Source: Purshia tridentata (taxonomy: Eukaryota > Streptophyta > Magnoliopsida > Rosales > Rosaceae). Taken from it: DNA of 64,000 nucleotides. The notes beneath the pieces are model-generated. The model did not search any database, was not told the origin of the DNA, and worked only from the letters and a program-made list of their open reading frames with translations. The stretch covers positions 16,609-80,608 of the forward strand of contig QANT01005631.1 of the NCBI GenBank assembly GCA_003254885.1. The letters are read 5' to 3'. Of this stretch, positions 32,372 to 48,200 are shown piece by piece. Position numbers and translations under genes: made by a program. The first letter of the stretch is position 1, and the number at the start of each line of letters is the position of its first letter.

Positions 32372-34530
32372 ATGAGAGAGTTAAAGCTCTCGTTGAACCA
32401 AACACAGAAGGTTCGGCTACAGAGAGCTCTGGAGAAGCTCGAGTCTGTGTCTTCAAAGGCCAATTCCAGTGCTTCAGTTACAGTCGCCGATACAATCCCA
32501 GTTAATTATGAAGACGGCGTTCTTAAGTATTTCTCTCCTCTCTCTAAAATGCTTTTTGAATTTTAAGTTGGGGTTTTATTTTATTTTTTTAATAATTTGT
32601 AAAAACATTTCTGGGTCACTGGTTTTTCGTCTAAATTCAGGGGACACGGGACCTCAGAAGTCAATGGTGAAGTTGTTGCGACCGTTTGCGGTGTCGTTGA
32701 GCGTGTGAATAAGCTGGTCTATGTGCGTGCTTTAAGGGCCAGGTAATCACTAATCCATTGTGCTAACTTCTTTTATATGGTAATTAAAAGATAATTGGTA
32801 ATTTGGTGCTTATTGAATTATCAAATGATTGTAGGTACAAACCAGAGGTTGGAGATATTATAGTAGGCCGTGTTATTGAGGTAAGAGCAGGAATGCTCAA
32901 TCTTTTTTAATTATTTTTATTTAGAATTGCAGCATTTTGTTTACTGTTATTATCTGATACTTAATCATTGTTCAGGTAGCTCCAAAGCGGTGGAGAGTGG
33001 AGATAAACTATAGCCATGATGCAGTTTTGATGCTTTCCTCAATGAACTTGCCTGACGGCATCCAGGTATAATTGTTATCCCGAATTGATAACATGTATCA
33101 GTAGTGACAAAGAAAATGATGAGGTGTTCGAAACGTCAATTCTACAGTTTAACATGTTAACATAATTATATAATCCTCCATAGAGTCATCTTGCTATATA
33201 TAAAATCTGTAAGATGAACTAGCTATTCTTAGTTTGAATTTGAATTTCTTCATGGAACTAATTTGAAATTTACTTATATGATAAATGTGGCATAATTCCA
33301 AATAATCTATACTCTTAAAATGGAATTGTGGCGAGGTTCGATTTGGATCATCCATTACTGTAACTTTGACTATACATGTATAATAGTATTACATGAGAGG
33401 GCTTTTATTGGCAGGTGCCAAGGTACAATATATTTTGAGCCACTATGGTGGTAAAAATTCTCTGATTTTAATCTAAAAGTAAGGAAAATTGCGCCATCTT
33501 TCTTTGCAATTCCCTCATTTACGTTTCACTGTTTTAATTGCCAGAGACGCCGCACTGCACTGGATGAACTCAACATGCGCAGCATTTTTGAAGAGAATGA
33601 TGTTATTTGTGTTAGTCCTATAACATATACTACTGGCCTAATTGAATTAAAAAAAAGTATGTATTAATAATAATTCAATGTTGCAATTTCCTTTTCTAGG
33701 CTGAAGTTCGTGGTTTTCAACATGATGGTTTACATCTCCAAGCAAGAAGTCAGAAGTATGGCAAGGTCTGTCTTCTTTATTCTTCTTTATAATTTCTGAA
33801 CTTCTAGAAATATTTTTCTGAGTGACCTTAAAGGGGGGAGCTAGTGGCTAGAATTGAAGAAGTGTGGGAGAGAATTCTTACAATAAGTCAGATATATCTC
33901 TTTATTCCCATGGTTGTTGCTTTTCAAGCAAATGTTCACATGTTTATTTTCCGAAACATGCTTCTGGTCATTATTTTACTCGAGTCTTCTTCTTATCTCA
34001 ATAGTTTATTTGGCATATTATCATGTTTTTGTTGTTAATGTTTATCATATTGATTATAACCTGAATTGCAGCTTGGAAGGGGTCAATTGCTCACAGTCCC
34101 TTCTTATCTAGTGAAAAGACGCAAACAGCACTTCCATCATTTGGAACAGTATGGAATTGACCTAATACTTGGTTGTAATGGATTCATCTGGGTTGGTGAA
34201 CATGTGAAAGTTACAGACGATATGGTAGGGGATCAAGTGAACAAACCGGAACAACATTATACTGAATCCGATAAAAGTTCCTTAAGTCTTGAAGAGCCAG
34301 AAAGAAACTACACTCCCCAAAAGACAAGAGAGAACATATGCAGGACTGCAAATGCCATTCGCATACTGTCTACTCTAGGCTTCAATATTACCATAGAAGT
34401 GATAACTGAGACGGTTGATTTGAGCAGTTCTCTAAATGTTGCTATACATGAAATGCTTGCTTCAGAGTTCTGTGTTCTGGTTGCAGAAAAGGAGGCTTTA
34501 AGGCGAAGCTTGACTAAAAAGAAGGGATGA
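32372..34530 (+). CDS. RRP4: exosome complex cap subunit RRP4
   Basis: RNA-binding cap protein of the 3'-5' RNA exosome (nucleus/nucleolus and cytoplasm), needed for rRNA maturation and RNA decay. Seven exons (32372-32526, 32641-32742, 32835-32880, 32976-33065, 33545-33610, 33700-33765, 34072-34530) sum to 984 nt, giving 327 residues, close to Arabidopsis RRP4. The N-terminal part contains GHGTSEVNGEVVATVCGVVE. The S1 domain follows with YKPEVGDIIVGRVIEV and RWRVEINYSHDA. The KH-like domain has GRGQLLTVPSYLVKRRKQH and LGCNGFIWVGEH. The last exon continues into a helical tail. The ATG at 32372 follows an in-frame leader with telobox motifs. The gene is intact. Confidence 0.95.
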
Positions 34531-35070
34531 TTTGTTGTGTAATTTGTGAATCCAGTTAACATAGCACTTTTCTGCAAAACTTTAAAGTTAGAGATCTCTA
34601 GGCGTGCATCACAACTGTGCTCATTTCATACTCTGTGGATTAGAGGAACTTGGCGGCCTTCCCCATTAAGCATTAGAGGGATGCTATTAAGATCAGCCTC
34701 TATTCCCAAGTGGTTTTCCTCAGTAAAAAGTTCTAAAAATTGCTAAATTTATTGACGTTGATATCGAACGCATTTAACCTGGCTTTTTGTGAATTGAAAC
34801 ACATTGCTCACTACTTTCATCACTAGGAAACAAAATATATTATTGTAAAAATGGTTTGGGCTGTAGAAAATATTTTCTTGGAAAATGTACATTGAATAAC
34901 AAGAAAAAGTATTCATACCATGTGGCCGAAAAGTAGGGACTGTTTTAAGTTGCTTATATCACACAGCAATCTAGCATACATCTTAAACCTTGAAAGGCTG
35001 CCAAACCTTTCTAGTTTCTATTCTATTTGAAGTTAGAAACTATATAATGGCTGTATACCGTTCTCAAATA
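34531..35070. other. tail-to-tail spacer between RRP4 and ABP1
   Basis: Convergent 3' flanks with no additional gene recognised. An AT-rich centre near 34830-34900 probably holds the poly(A) signals. Confidence 0.5.
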
Positions 35071-36790
<1,720 letters not shown>

Positions 36791-37615
36791 TTTCTAGTTA
36801 CTTCTACGACTTCTATATTTCCTTCGAAATTCCTACGGTTTCTATAGAAAGAGACGGCTGAATGCCCGGCCTCTTACTCTTACGACGTCGTTTCGTTTGA
36901 CGTATAGATGTGAGTCTCAAGTGACTTCTGCTCGAATGGGTCACACGGTCCAGAGGCTAAGAACTAGGCCCATGGCATTAAGTCCATCATCAATTCCAAT
37001 GGGTCACTCGGCCCAAAGGTTAAGAGTTTTTTGCAGTTTTCCATCCAAAATTTAGGGATTTTACAAACTTGGCCTTGATTGAAACTTTTATAATTATAGG
37101 GATTAAAGAAAAAATATCCAAATCACATGGACATATTATGTAATTTGGCAACAAAAAAAAAACAAAAAACAAAAAATAGCGTATATAGTAGTGTTGATGA
37201 AATTAATTCTTATGCTGCAGTTGCAGCCAAACGAGACTAAGAAAAGTTCCATTACGATTCATCCATTGACGATGTTTTATCGATCTGAGAGGAAGAAGAT
37301 GAACAAGAGCAATAAAAATTCAGGATTTTATATACATATTTATCATTGCATTACTTTGTTCTAACTATATTTTCACTTGTTAAATATCCATCCTATTAAC
37401 AACACTGCCTGAACATGAACGCGTCAATTTCATCACAACAAATCCCAAAACAATGATGATGATATTTGTGGCTCCTGCAGATGAGGCAAGCACCAGTGTG
37501 TCCTGTAAATGTACAAGCTTAATTTTCTCGTACTTTGCGGCCATCAGCATTGACAAGTTTCATATAAAGTTATGTGCCTATCAATTCATTTGAAGAGAGC
37601 AAACAATTTGGATTC
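36791..37615. other. ABP1 promoter and 3' flank of plastid protein gene
   Basis: The ABP1 upstream region carries two GGCCCA motifs (around 36967-36972 and 37012-37017). The rest is AT-rich with no coding signal. Confidence 0.5.
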
Positions 37616-39201
37616 CTAGCCTTTTCTTTGTAGGCACCCCATCTGTAGAAATATTGTATATGTTAGCTGAAAAAGAAAAAAAGAATCACAGCTTCTAAAA
37701 GGGAATGCCTAATTCATATATCTGATTGTATATATACCTTCCATGCATACATGGCAAAGAAGGCTATGGTATCAGCAGACCAAACAACTGCAAAGGACTT
37801 CCAAAAGAATGGGATTGTAACATTAAGTAATGGGACGAGGAGAAAGAGATAGTTTAGTGCTTCTTTCTCATTCTTTGAGCAGTCTCGGGCTCGCAGTGAA
37901 GGAATTGCTGCAAACATTAGAAGATTTACATTCCTTGTTAAAATCCAATTCTGCACTATGTAAAATATTGAACCATGTGCAAATTAACTGTAAACCACAA
38001 TATGAGACAACTGCCTATTTCACTTCAATTTTAAAAGCTCTCCAATGGAAGTGGGTATGTAGAAAGATTTAAGTAACATGTTCCAAACATACTTTTAGTA
38101 CAAGGGAAAGTGAAAAATTTGCAATAAAAGTGAGCGGGGGAGATAACTTACTAAACATCCAAATGGACCACATTCCCATTAACCTCCATAAGTCTGGTTC
38201 GTTTGATGGGAATATGAGATTGAAAGACAGAACTCCACCTAATAGCATGGAAGCATAGCCTTGAACCTCAAAAACAGTGTACAAAGTAGAACCAGGCACG
38301 GCCGGGTTTTTGGAAGCTGTGGAAGCTCTTGGTGCAAAGGTTGCAGCAGTCTTCTGAACAACCTGTTGTGCAAACTGGAGGCATTAGCCTTGAGAGTTGA
38401 GAGGAGTTGAAAAACAGTATCTTTACATATAGAGGTAACTTAAATCAGAAATATTGTCCAATGCATATTACTTTCATTTAGCTTTGATCTCAAGGACATG
38501 TTGATGCAATTCTATTTTCCCTCCAAATGACAGAACATGCCTTTTTAGCTTCTTCTACTAGTCACCAAAGTCTAAGAAACTACATTATGCTTGTCAAGGG
38601 GCAGGTTAAAATTGTAAACTTATCCTAATATCATTTCTTGCATATAAGTATATAAGTTATAACCACTCAACCCTATAAGGTTATGCAGGAGAAACCCAAT
38701 TCTCTCACTTTCTAACTAAAAAAACTGAAGCTTAAAAAAAAAATCTGCCTTTCCAGGATATGGATTGCTAGTAAACCTGAAGCTAAAATCCCAGTTAGCA
38801 TAACCAATTTGTTTTACAACGACCCATTTTCACAACCTTCAAGAAGATTTACAAACACACCTAAGAATGTACAAGAACACAACAAAAAAATAAATAAATA
38901 ATTGCAGTTTCGTGTACCCAGTAGAATACAAAAGTAAACCAACCTTTTTAAGGTCCTTGTCGAGTGGAGAAACAGTGGGTATAGAGGAGGGCTTGCTTGC
39001 TTCTTTTGGTTCAGCTTCTAGCTCCTGCTTTGGTTCGTCCACTGCCTGTGTATCTAACTCATTGGCATTGGCATATATTTTGAAGAAGATTTTGCTGGGA
39101 AATGGTGTATTATTGGGTGATACGTTTCTTAGGTTCGAAACACTGAAAGGAAATCTTGAAATTTGGTAGTTGCAGAGAGACGTTGAAGTTAAGGTGTTCA
39201 T
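37616..39201 (-). CDS. plastid-targeted membrane protein of unknown function
   Basis: Four exons (39201-38944, 38362-38152, 37907-37738, 37642-37616) sum to 666 nt, giving 221 residues. The first ~45 residues are Ser/Asn/Phe-rich with few acids, a likely chloroplast transit peptide. An acidic linker (QELEAEPKEASKP) follows, then a conserved-looking core: TLYTVFEVQGYASMLLGG, FPSNEPDLWRLMGMWSIWMF, TIPSLRARDCSKNEKEALNY and LFLLVPLLNVTIPFFWKSF, with WSADTIAFFAMYAWK before a tiny last exon (MGCLQRKG). Two to three hydrophobic segments suggest a thylakoid or envelope membrane protein. I do not recognise a named family and assign no function. The 9-codon last exon is the least certain part. Confidence 0.8.
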
Positions 39202-39967
39202 GTTTACTGAGAAGAATGCGATGAGATGAGAGCTGAAAATTCAAGAACTAGGAAGCAGAGTGAAACAGAGGAAGATAAGAAACTTAAGGCAGGGAAGAGT
39301 TCCCAAACAACATTTGGACCTTATTTTGGGCCTCATTCTAAATATACCATTTCTTGGCCCAATATTGTCTATGACCCATTAGAAGTTTCTACTGAATACA
39401 GATTTTAGCCCAATACGAAACTAACAGTTGCATGACACCAATGAATTCCCCGCGAAAACCAATCACCGTAGTCCGTCAGATTCAGACCCCAAAAACAGAA
39501 ATATAAAAAACTCGATAATTAATTCCGATTGGTCAAAAGATTACTTACACGCTACAGAATTATAAAATAATTTTTTATTTATATATATATTTTTTTTCAA
39601 AGCTTCTTGCTAGTTCGCCAATCTCATTTACCATATGATTTATTTCATTTTTGCTGTAAAATTAATGTGACTTTCAGTTCGGACTTGGGACTAGTAGCTA
39701 GAGATTAACATTCTCCTTAATCAGTACCTTCGACGAAGGTTTGATTTGCCGGGAGTTTGGAGGACTAAAGTATCGATATTCTGTTTAATTCGTTGTCGTC
39801 GTCGAAACAGAGAAGAAGAAGCTAGTTAACTTTCTCGGGTTTCAATTCAAATTGGGAGTTTCTGTTTGAAGTTGTCGGGAAATGGTTTTTCGTGAATTTG
39901 ATGGTAATCGAAAACCCATTGATTTGTGGAATTGAAGTAATTGTTTTTGGTATTGAGGGCCTCTCTC
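39202..39967. other. bidirectional promoter region between plastid protein and PIEZO
   Basis: Head-to-head spacer of 0.77 kb. Site II-like TGGGCC/GGCCCA motifs occur near 39328 and 39355. The right half is the PIEZO 5' leader, pyrimidine-rich with GAAG runs. No gene is seen. Confidence 0.5.
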
Positions 39968-42192
39968 ATGGGGAGATTTCTTGGCGGGTTTGTATTGCCT
40001 CTGCTGCTGCTAGCAGGTATTCTTGAAAATGTATTTTGTTTATTTGTTTAATAACCATCTTTTTGGGTGTAACAAGTTATTTCAAGTGGATGAACTGGAT
40101 ATTACTCTGGCATTCCTTGTTCTGTTTTATTTGAATGAGCTCATTTAGCTTTTCTCTGGCAACTTAGATGAAATAATTGATTTTTACATGTTACCATCTT
40201 TTCTTGCAGCTGCTTTTATCAACTGGAGCTTGTTCTCTCTTGTTAATTTGATAGCTTTTCTTCTTATTCAATTTTATGCGCCAAAAATAGGTAAGCTGCT
40301 CGACGTAAATTTTACAGTTTGGCTTCCAATTTACGAATGCTTTTATGTAGTTATGTTGCCATGTGAAATATGCTTGAGGGATGCTTCTAATTTGTTTTTC
40401 TTCTCCTCTTTCCCTCTGGGACCATACTGTGAGGTGGTGATGGAGGTACTTTGCTTGACGAGGAAATGGATATATTAGGAAAATACATGCAATATATATT
40501 AATGGATTACTACTGTATTATTAATGAGTTGGCATAAACGGTCTCATATGCAAAGAGTTTCCTTTATACAGAAAGTCTTGGTGAAATTTAATCAAATTCC
40601 AACAGACTAGTTAAATTAGTTGCTTTCAGCCAGAAAACAATGGTGAAATTTAAAATGACCTGAATCACTGAATTAAGTTTATCCAGCATATTGACTATTA
40701 TGTGAGGTGCATTGAATCACCGGTCCAATGTGATAGGGCTGATAGCATGATCCTGCATTAGTTTTTCTTTTATTTTTATTTGTCACAAATTGTATGTGTG
40801 TGTTTATGGATAAGGAATTCAGAATGCATTGTGCATTATACAGAAAGGTATCTTCAGTAGGAAGTTTTACTGCAATGTAAATATATAATTGCATGATTCC
40901 TTTTCAATGTGCTCTACGACTTTGATTAAATGCATCAATGATTTTAATTCAAAAAGTGCTCAGCTTTTGTTTTCCCAAGTAGCTATGTCTACGTGGATAC
41001 CAAATTTAGTCATATGTATTGTGAGATTCTTTTAGATGATAAAAGGAAAAAGAATTTTTGTTGATCTACTTGAGTATTCTGTTCAATATCTCATTCAACA
41101 TCAAATTTTAGGTTTGATCAGTATCACACTGAAATTTTATTTTGAACAATTTTGGTGTTACCAATGCAACTTATGGACAAGATAAAATCTTTTTGTTGTT
41201 GTTTCTGATGCTGCTTCTTATTGTAATAAATGCTCGAAAATTTCTTTTAATAACTGACTTTTACTACCTCTAACACCGTTTTTCTTTGTCGTAGGATTTC
41301 ATTTCGGAAGGAGGCTTTTATTATTGTGGTCCATTATCATATATTCTTTATTTGTTATTCTTTCACAAGTGATATATCTTGTTATATGGGCTAGTGAGGG
41401 AGATAGATGGAGTATGGCAGATGCTTGGTGGGCAAAGCTTTTTGGATTCATGATGTAAGAATTGTCTTTGGTTTCAATTTTGACCTCATAGCCCTTTATT
41501 TTATATCATACATATATACTTTGTCTCTTGTGTATACTTTTGCAGAGTTCAGTCATGGAAATCTCCCTCTGTGATATATTTTTTAGTTGTTCAACTATCA
41601 GTAGCTGCTGTTGCTCTAGTTGACTTGTTTGGGAACAGATTTGGTCTCGTTTTGTCATGTGATTCATGTTGGGGTCGATTCTTATCAGCTGTTGAACGCT
41701 TAGTTTGTAAGTAATTAACTGATTTATTTATCCTTGGTTTTTTCTGTGATTTTTCATCTCAACCCAGAAAGCAGCAGTTACATAAAGCAATTCAATATTT
41801 GAGCTTGAATAAGATTCTTCCTTTTTCTTCTCGGGGAGATTGATGCAAACTGTTAAAAATGCAGGGATGCTTTGAATAATTAACCTTATGTTAACATGCA
41901 AGATGGATGCATGCCCTTGTGTAATTGTCACATATCAGTTGGTAAAACTGAAGATCCCAGAATTGATATTATAAATGTAAAAACTGACTTGGAATTATTT
42001 ATCTGTTGCTATGGAAGGTTCTCATCTTAGGGTTGCTTCCTGCTTGCTGTTGCCTGCCATTCAGCTTGTTGTTGGAATTAGCCATCCCTCTTGGGTTTCT
42101 CTACCATTTTTTATTGGGAGCTGCGTTGGTCTTGTGGATTGGTCTTTGACAAGCAATTTTCTAGGACTTTTCAGGTGATTTCTTTGTAGATC

Positions 42193-42223
<31 letters not shown>

Positions 42224-45200
42224 AGTAGTTTGTCCTTCTGTTGCTCATGGTTTCATCTATTGGTTTGAAGGTGGTGGAAGCCTTTTCACTTGTATGCAGG
42301 CTTCAACATAGTATTGCTTTATGTGTATCAGCTCCCTGCGGAGTTTCCAGATATGTTAAAATGGATAGCTGATTTCATTGGTCTGTTCAAAATAACTTTA
42401 TATTCCGAGTGGACTGAAGTTTGTTCAAGCTTCTCTCTTGTACTTTTCTACATCATGGTACGTCTATATAGTGCTACACAGTTTGGTGTAGCAGGATATC
42501 TGTAAACTGGTGATTCCAGATTCTATACAATGTAGGGTCTGCAAGTTTATTTCGTAATAATTCATTACCTGGGTGATATGGTTTTATATTTCCAGTTGAT
42601 CTGGCTATTCAATATTGAAATGTCTGTGCACAAAAACTATATCTCAGAATTAATTTAGTAACCATGCAGCTTTGGGTTATGGGCACCAGAATATCCTATA
42701 TGCAAATGTGTGTGTGTGTGTGTCATCTTTGCTACTTTGTTACATAAGTTTTTCAGTTCTTAAAATCCTTGCTGCATTGCCATCTCCTGGTTGTGTTTTT
42801 TTTGTTTGACCTTTTCTGCCTTTTAATGCAGCTATCCTTTGTTAAATGTGACCTAGAGGAAATGGATTTTATTTTGTCCATGAAAGAAAGTAACTTGACG
42901 GAGCAACTTCTTCCCTCAAAGCATTCATTTTTTATTCATGAATCTAGGTAATATTCTTGGAGGTTCCATCTGTTCATCCAGGTCACATTATGCTATCTCG
43001 TTGATCTTTGTCTTCAATGTTTATAAGTCAACCATTTGATTTTGTTCTAAGTTCTAAGCCAAATGGGAGGAAGACCTTCTGTCTTTCTACCCTAAGTTCT
43101 TGTCTTTGATCTTGCTGAAGCAAAGCTGATTTGGTAACAGTGAGATGGGTGCAAGGTTACATAATTGTTTATTTATTTGCAGATCTGGTGTAAGGCATAC
43201 CAACGTTATGTTGACAGGAGCAGTCTTTCGTACCTTTAGTATCAACTTTTTCACATATGGTTTCCCGGTATATATTCCTATAGTCTCTTTTCCTCTTGAC
43301 TGAACATCATGATATTTATTGAGGCTGACTTGACATGAGCATGCCATCTTTTTGAAGGTGAAGATGAGGCAGTTGTGAATTTCAGTGCTTGAATTTAATG
43401 CATGGGGCATTAGGTGTCTATTTAGTTTGAACCATCATGTGGGGAACGTACTTTAGAGTGATTTTCATTTTTTATGTTCTTCCAATCCAATGAGCTTGGA
43501 TTTGGTAGTTCAGTTGAACACAATTTTCTTTTTAGTTGAAACTTTTATGGTTTCCAAATATAAACTTATTGTGGCAAAATCCGTTCTCTGTTTCTTCTTT
43601 GATCTATAGTCTCCTTCATGGATCCTACTTGCTATTGTTTCTTTCCTCTATATTTGAAAAGTAATATCAACTTATTGTAGCAAAATTCATGCTATGTTTC
43701 TCCAGAATATTACTTGCAAATTTTACACAAAGGATTTATTGTATTAAATTAAGATCAACTGGAAAGCCAAGGGTGGAATTTTTTTTCCCTCCAATAAGGC
43801 TAGGGATAGTGCATGTAATTAATATGACAGACCTCATATCACTATTCTAGGACAAAGGCAAGGATGATTATGATTACTAAAAAATCTGGAACAAATGAGA
43901 GGAGAAAACAGAAGTTGAAACAACCTTCTTGGGTTGAAGTCCCATTAGAGGTGCCGTCCTAACCAATTGGTATTGAGATCTGCAATTATTTCATGAACTT
44001 CTGTAAATATTTTTTATACTTATTTGATTGGGGGATTATTTTGGGTTTGTATTAGTTTGGGTATGAGGAGCCCATTTTATGTGGGATTGTGACCAAAACT
44101 ATGTAATGACATTCTTTGACTTAAGATTTTCCAATTTTTTCGTTTACTTGTAGAGTGTATATAGTTAAAGTTGGTCTTAAAAATCTATTTTCTATTTTTA
44201 GTAATATTAATCAGTTCATATGAACAGTTTTGGTGGTGACTGACAGGTGTCCTTGTTTGCTCTTTCCTTCTGGAGTTTTCATTTTGCAAGTGTTTGTGCA
44301 TTTGGGCTACTTGCATATGTTGGCTACATCATATATGCCTTCCCTTCTGTGTTTCGATTGCATCGACTGAATGGGCTGCTTCTTGTCTTCATTCTCTTTT
44401 GGGCTGTTAGCACATATATTTTCAATGTAGCATTTGCATTTGTGAATTGGAAAATGGGGAAGGTAGTACTCTCTTTCTGGTGATGTTTCATGTCTGAAAT
44501 TAGCAGAAAATGGTTTAAATTTAACGGTTTCCATTACATGTTCAGAACATGGACATATGGGAGATGGTTGGGTTGTGGCATTATCCCATACCTGGATTCT
44601 TTCTGCTTGCACAATTTTGTCTTGGAATATTGGTTGCCTTGGGTAATCTTGTGAGCAGCTCAGTTTTCCTTTGCTTGTCTGATGAGGATGGGCGATCTTC
44701 AAATGAAAACAGTACTGTAGAAGGTATTGAAATACAATATGAAACTATTTGATTGAATAATCTGTACTTTCTGGTGGTGGGGGTGTTCTAGGTGCACACT
44801 TAAATAGGTTGTCCTGTATAGGCTTCAATTATATGTCTGTATAGTCTTTTGCTTTACACTTATATAAATGCTAATACTATTTGTCTGGGATGCGATGCGT
44901 GATTTATATTTAACCATCTGCTGTCGCTAGGTCATATTATAATTATTGTCTGGCCCTGGCCCTTGAGGTCTTCCAATCTTCTTCTTTTTTGGTCGGAGCC
45001 CTTCTGTAGCTTCACCACTTCCATTCACAGTGGTCATCCTGAACTATATTGCTCTTTGATGGTATCTTGCTCTTGAATCTGTTATTTTATGTAATCTGTA
45101 TTGCTTTATAGGTGGAGTCATGCTCTCTCTCTCTCTCTCTCTCTTTCAGTTTCATATGGTGACTTTTATGTCTTCAAACATTTGAAGTTCTTTTTCATAA

Positions 45201-48200
45201 GTTTTCAGACCAGATTTGAACTTGTGAGACTGGAATGCTACTCATCCTCTCCCAAAGTACAATTACCATATTTCTATGATATTACGTCAACATTGGATAT
45301 CATCTTTGTTCTATTATCTCTTTCCAAGAGTATATCTCTGCTAATCATTGGGCCTTTCACCAAAGCATACTTCCATTGTCATACAGTACAAGCATTTGCA
45401 GGCATTGGTATTATGTTAATTTCAGAGATTGTATGAAACTGTGTAGAACTTTCTGTTGTCATACTTCAATATATTTGATTCTGTTATATTCTTAATCACA
45501 GGCGATGGAGAGACCAAAGTATTGATTGTGGCCACAATTGCTTGGGGACTGCGCAAAAGTTCTCGGGCTATCATGCTGGCACTAATATTTCTCATTGCTA
45601 TGAAACCTGGTTTCATCCATGCTGTGTATGGTATGTGTCAAACCAATATTTATTTATTTAAATTAGTTATTAATTCTTGAAATTGACTGTTCGAATTATA
45701 CCCTTTGTTCAATCTTATTTTTGTGTTGTGTTATGGATGAAAAATTGAAAACTGGGGTAATATTCTTTGATATAAGTTGTGGCATTTTTCTAATTGGTTT
45801 TATGTTTTGACCTTTGATTCAGTGATATTCTTTTTGATATATCTTTTGAGCCACAACATTAGCAGAAAGCTGCGCCAGTCTTTGATTCTCTTATGTGAGG
45901 TTCACTTTGCGCTACTGTACATCATTCGGATTAATCTGATCTCTAATACTCTGGAGCAAAAAGGCTCTTTAAGTGTGGAAGTCTTATCACAGTTAGGTAA
46001 GCAGCTTTTTTCATTTCTGATTCAAGAATTGTTAAGTGGACACTATTATGTATGTTTTCTTATGAGGTGTTGGTTATGAAAAAATAATAATATGTCAGAA
46101 ACCTCTGCCAAAAGAAAAAAACAATTTCTAGTGATATTATCTTTATTGCAGGTCTCCTTGAACATGAAAGCTCGTGGGATTTCTTGGAAATAGCTTTGCT
46201 TGCTTGCTTCTGTGCAATTCATAACCATGGTTTTGAAATGCTGTTTTCATTCTCAGCAATTGTGCAGCATACCCCTAGCCCTCCAGTTGGATTTAGCATT
46301 TTGAAAGCTGGTCTGAACAAATCAGTTTTATTGTCAGTGTATGCCTCCTCCACCACTAAGTACACCCATGATAATCCTTCTTACGGTATAATTTTATCCA
46401 TGCTTTATTTTATTATTTATTTGGTCTTGAATGACTGTCCAATCTGGTCCCAATGATTGCAGAATATTGAAATTTGGTCTTAACCTTCTGAATTAGTTCC
46501 AAATGACAATCTAGTGGATCCTTAGTTGGAATGATTTGGATCATGTGAAATGAATGAAGGAATTTAATGATATTCGTTTTTCTTTCATGTGCATGGGCTA
46601 GATGGATATAAGTGAGCATGAGAGAAAAAAGCAGCTGAAGTCGAAGTGGGTATTAGAAATCAGCAGCTGCTTTCTCTCATGCACACTTATTGCAACTAAC
46701 CCATGTGCAAATGAGGAGAACTCTTAACAATATTGAGGGGCCCTCAACAATTAGAGTTCTGGCAGACCATTACTCATAGAGGTTGGTAGTTATACTCTAT
46801 CTAGTTATATAGTTATTTGATAACATACTTTTGGACGCAATAAACAAGTATGGTGAATTGTGCAATGAACATTGGGTGAAACGGAAATAGAATGAACATT
46901 CTCCAAACTATGTTGTTGGATTTATGAATCAGAGTACCCTACCATCATGGTTATATTCAGGGACCTGCAATGATTTATGTGAATCCTGTGGGAGATGTTT
47001 TTATTGTAGGCTGATGGTAAATTGTGGTCATCCAGCTTATAATAAGCCCTATTAAAAAGCAGCAGTGTCTAAACTCATTGTATGTAGGCAGCCGCATCTA
47101 GGAAAAGTACTACCACTACTAGTGCTTTTTCTGCTACTGTTACTGATACTGCTGGTATTATCAATTTTGTTTTCTATTTTCATTGATGTTTTCTGATTTG
47201 TTTTCTCTTTTCAGAGAGAAGAATAGCATTATTCCTCGGTGCAATCGGGCAGAAGTTTCTATCTATGTACCGATCATGTGGAACCTACATTGCATTTCTG
47301 ACTATTCTCCTTACTGTATACTTGGTGAGACCCAATTATATATCTTTTGGGTACATATTCCTTCTCCTTGTTTGGATAATTGGAAGACAACTTGTTGAGA
47401 GAACAAAAAAGCGCCTTTGGTTCCCATTAAAAGCATATGCAATTATGGTGTTTATCTTTATCTATAGCTTGAGTAGCTTCCCCAGCATTGAGGTATGGCT
47501 GTCCAGGTTGATAGATCTTTATTTCTATCTGGGTTATGACTCAGAAGCTTCATCTTTGAAAAATGTTTGGGAATCCCTAGCAGTTTTGATTGTGATGCAA
47601 CTTTATAGCTATGAGAGGAGGCAGAGCAGGTATAACAAGTCAGATGAACCTGATAGGTTAGAATTTGGATTGCTTGGGTTTATAAAGAGGTTTCTCATTT
47701 GGCACAGCAACAAGATCTTGTTTATTGCATTATTCTATGCGTCTTTATCTCCAATTAGTGCGTTTAGCTTTTTGTATCTACTTGGCCTTGTCATCTGTTC
47801 AACTTTACCTAAAGCTTCAAGGATCCCATCTAAATCATTCTTGGCTTACACAGGATTTCTAGTAACAGCCGAGTATCTTTTTCAGATGTGGGGTAAACAG
47901 GCTGCAATGTTTCCTGGACAAAAGCACTCTAAAATATCCCTTCTCTTGGGTTTTCGTGTATTTAAACCTGGCTTTTGGGGTCTAGAATCTGGCTTGAGAG
48001 GAAAAGTGCTGGTGATTTCTGCATGTACCCTTCAATATAATGTTTTCCGTTGGTTGGAGAGGATGCCAAGTGGTATTCTAAACAAAGGAAAGTGGGTGGA
48101 GCCTTGTCCATTGTTCATCTCAGAAGAAGATGCCAATATTAATGCTTCCACCCCTAGAGAGGACAGCAAACCACCAACAGATTCTGGAGAATTTCCTCTG

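Noticed and set aside
43740-44110. Possible transposon fragment in a PIEZO intron
   Set aside because: Some phrases look repeat-like, but I could not define ends, inverted repeats or a family.
45101-45436. Open frame of 111 codons after a CT run and a TTTCAG acceptor-like site in PIEZO
   Set aside because: The flanking exons join directly in frame (…STVEG to DGETKVL), matching the PIEZO family without this piece, and its sequence has no PIEZO similarity. It is intronic.
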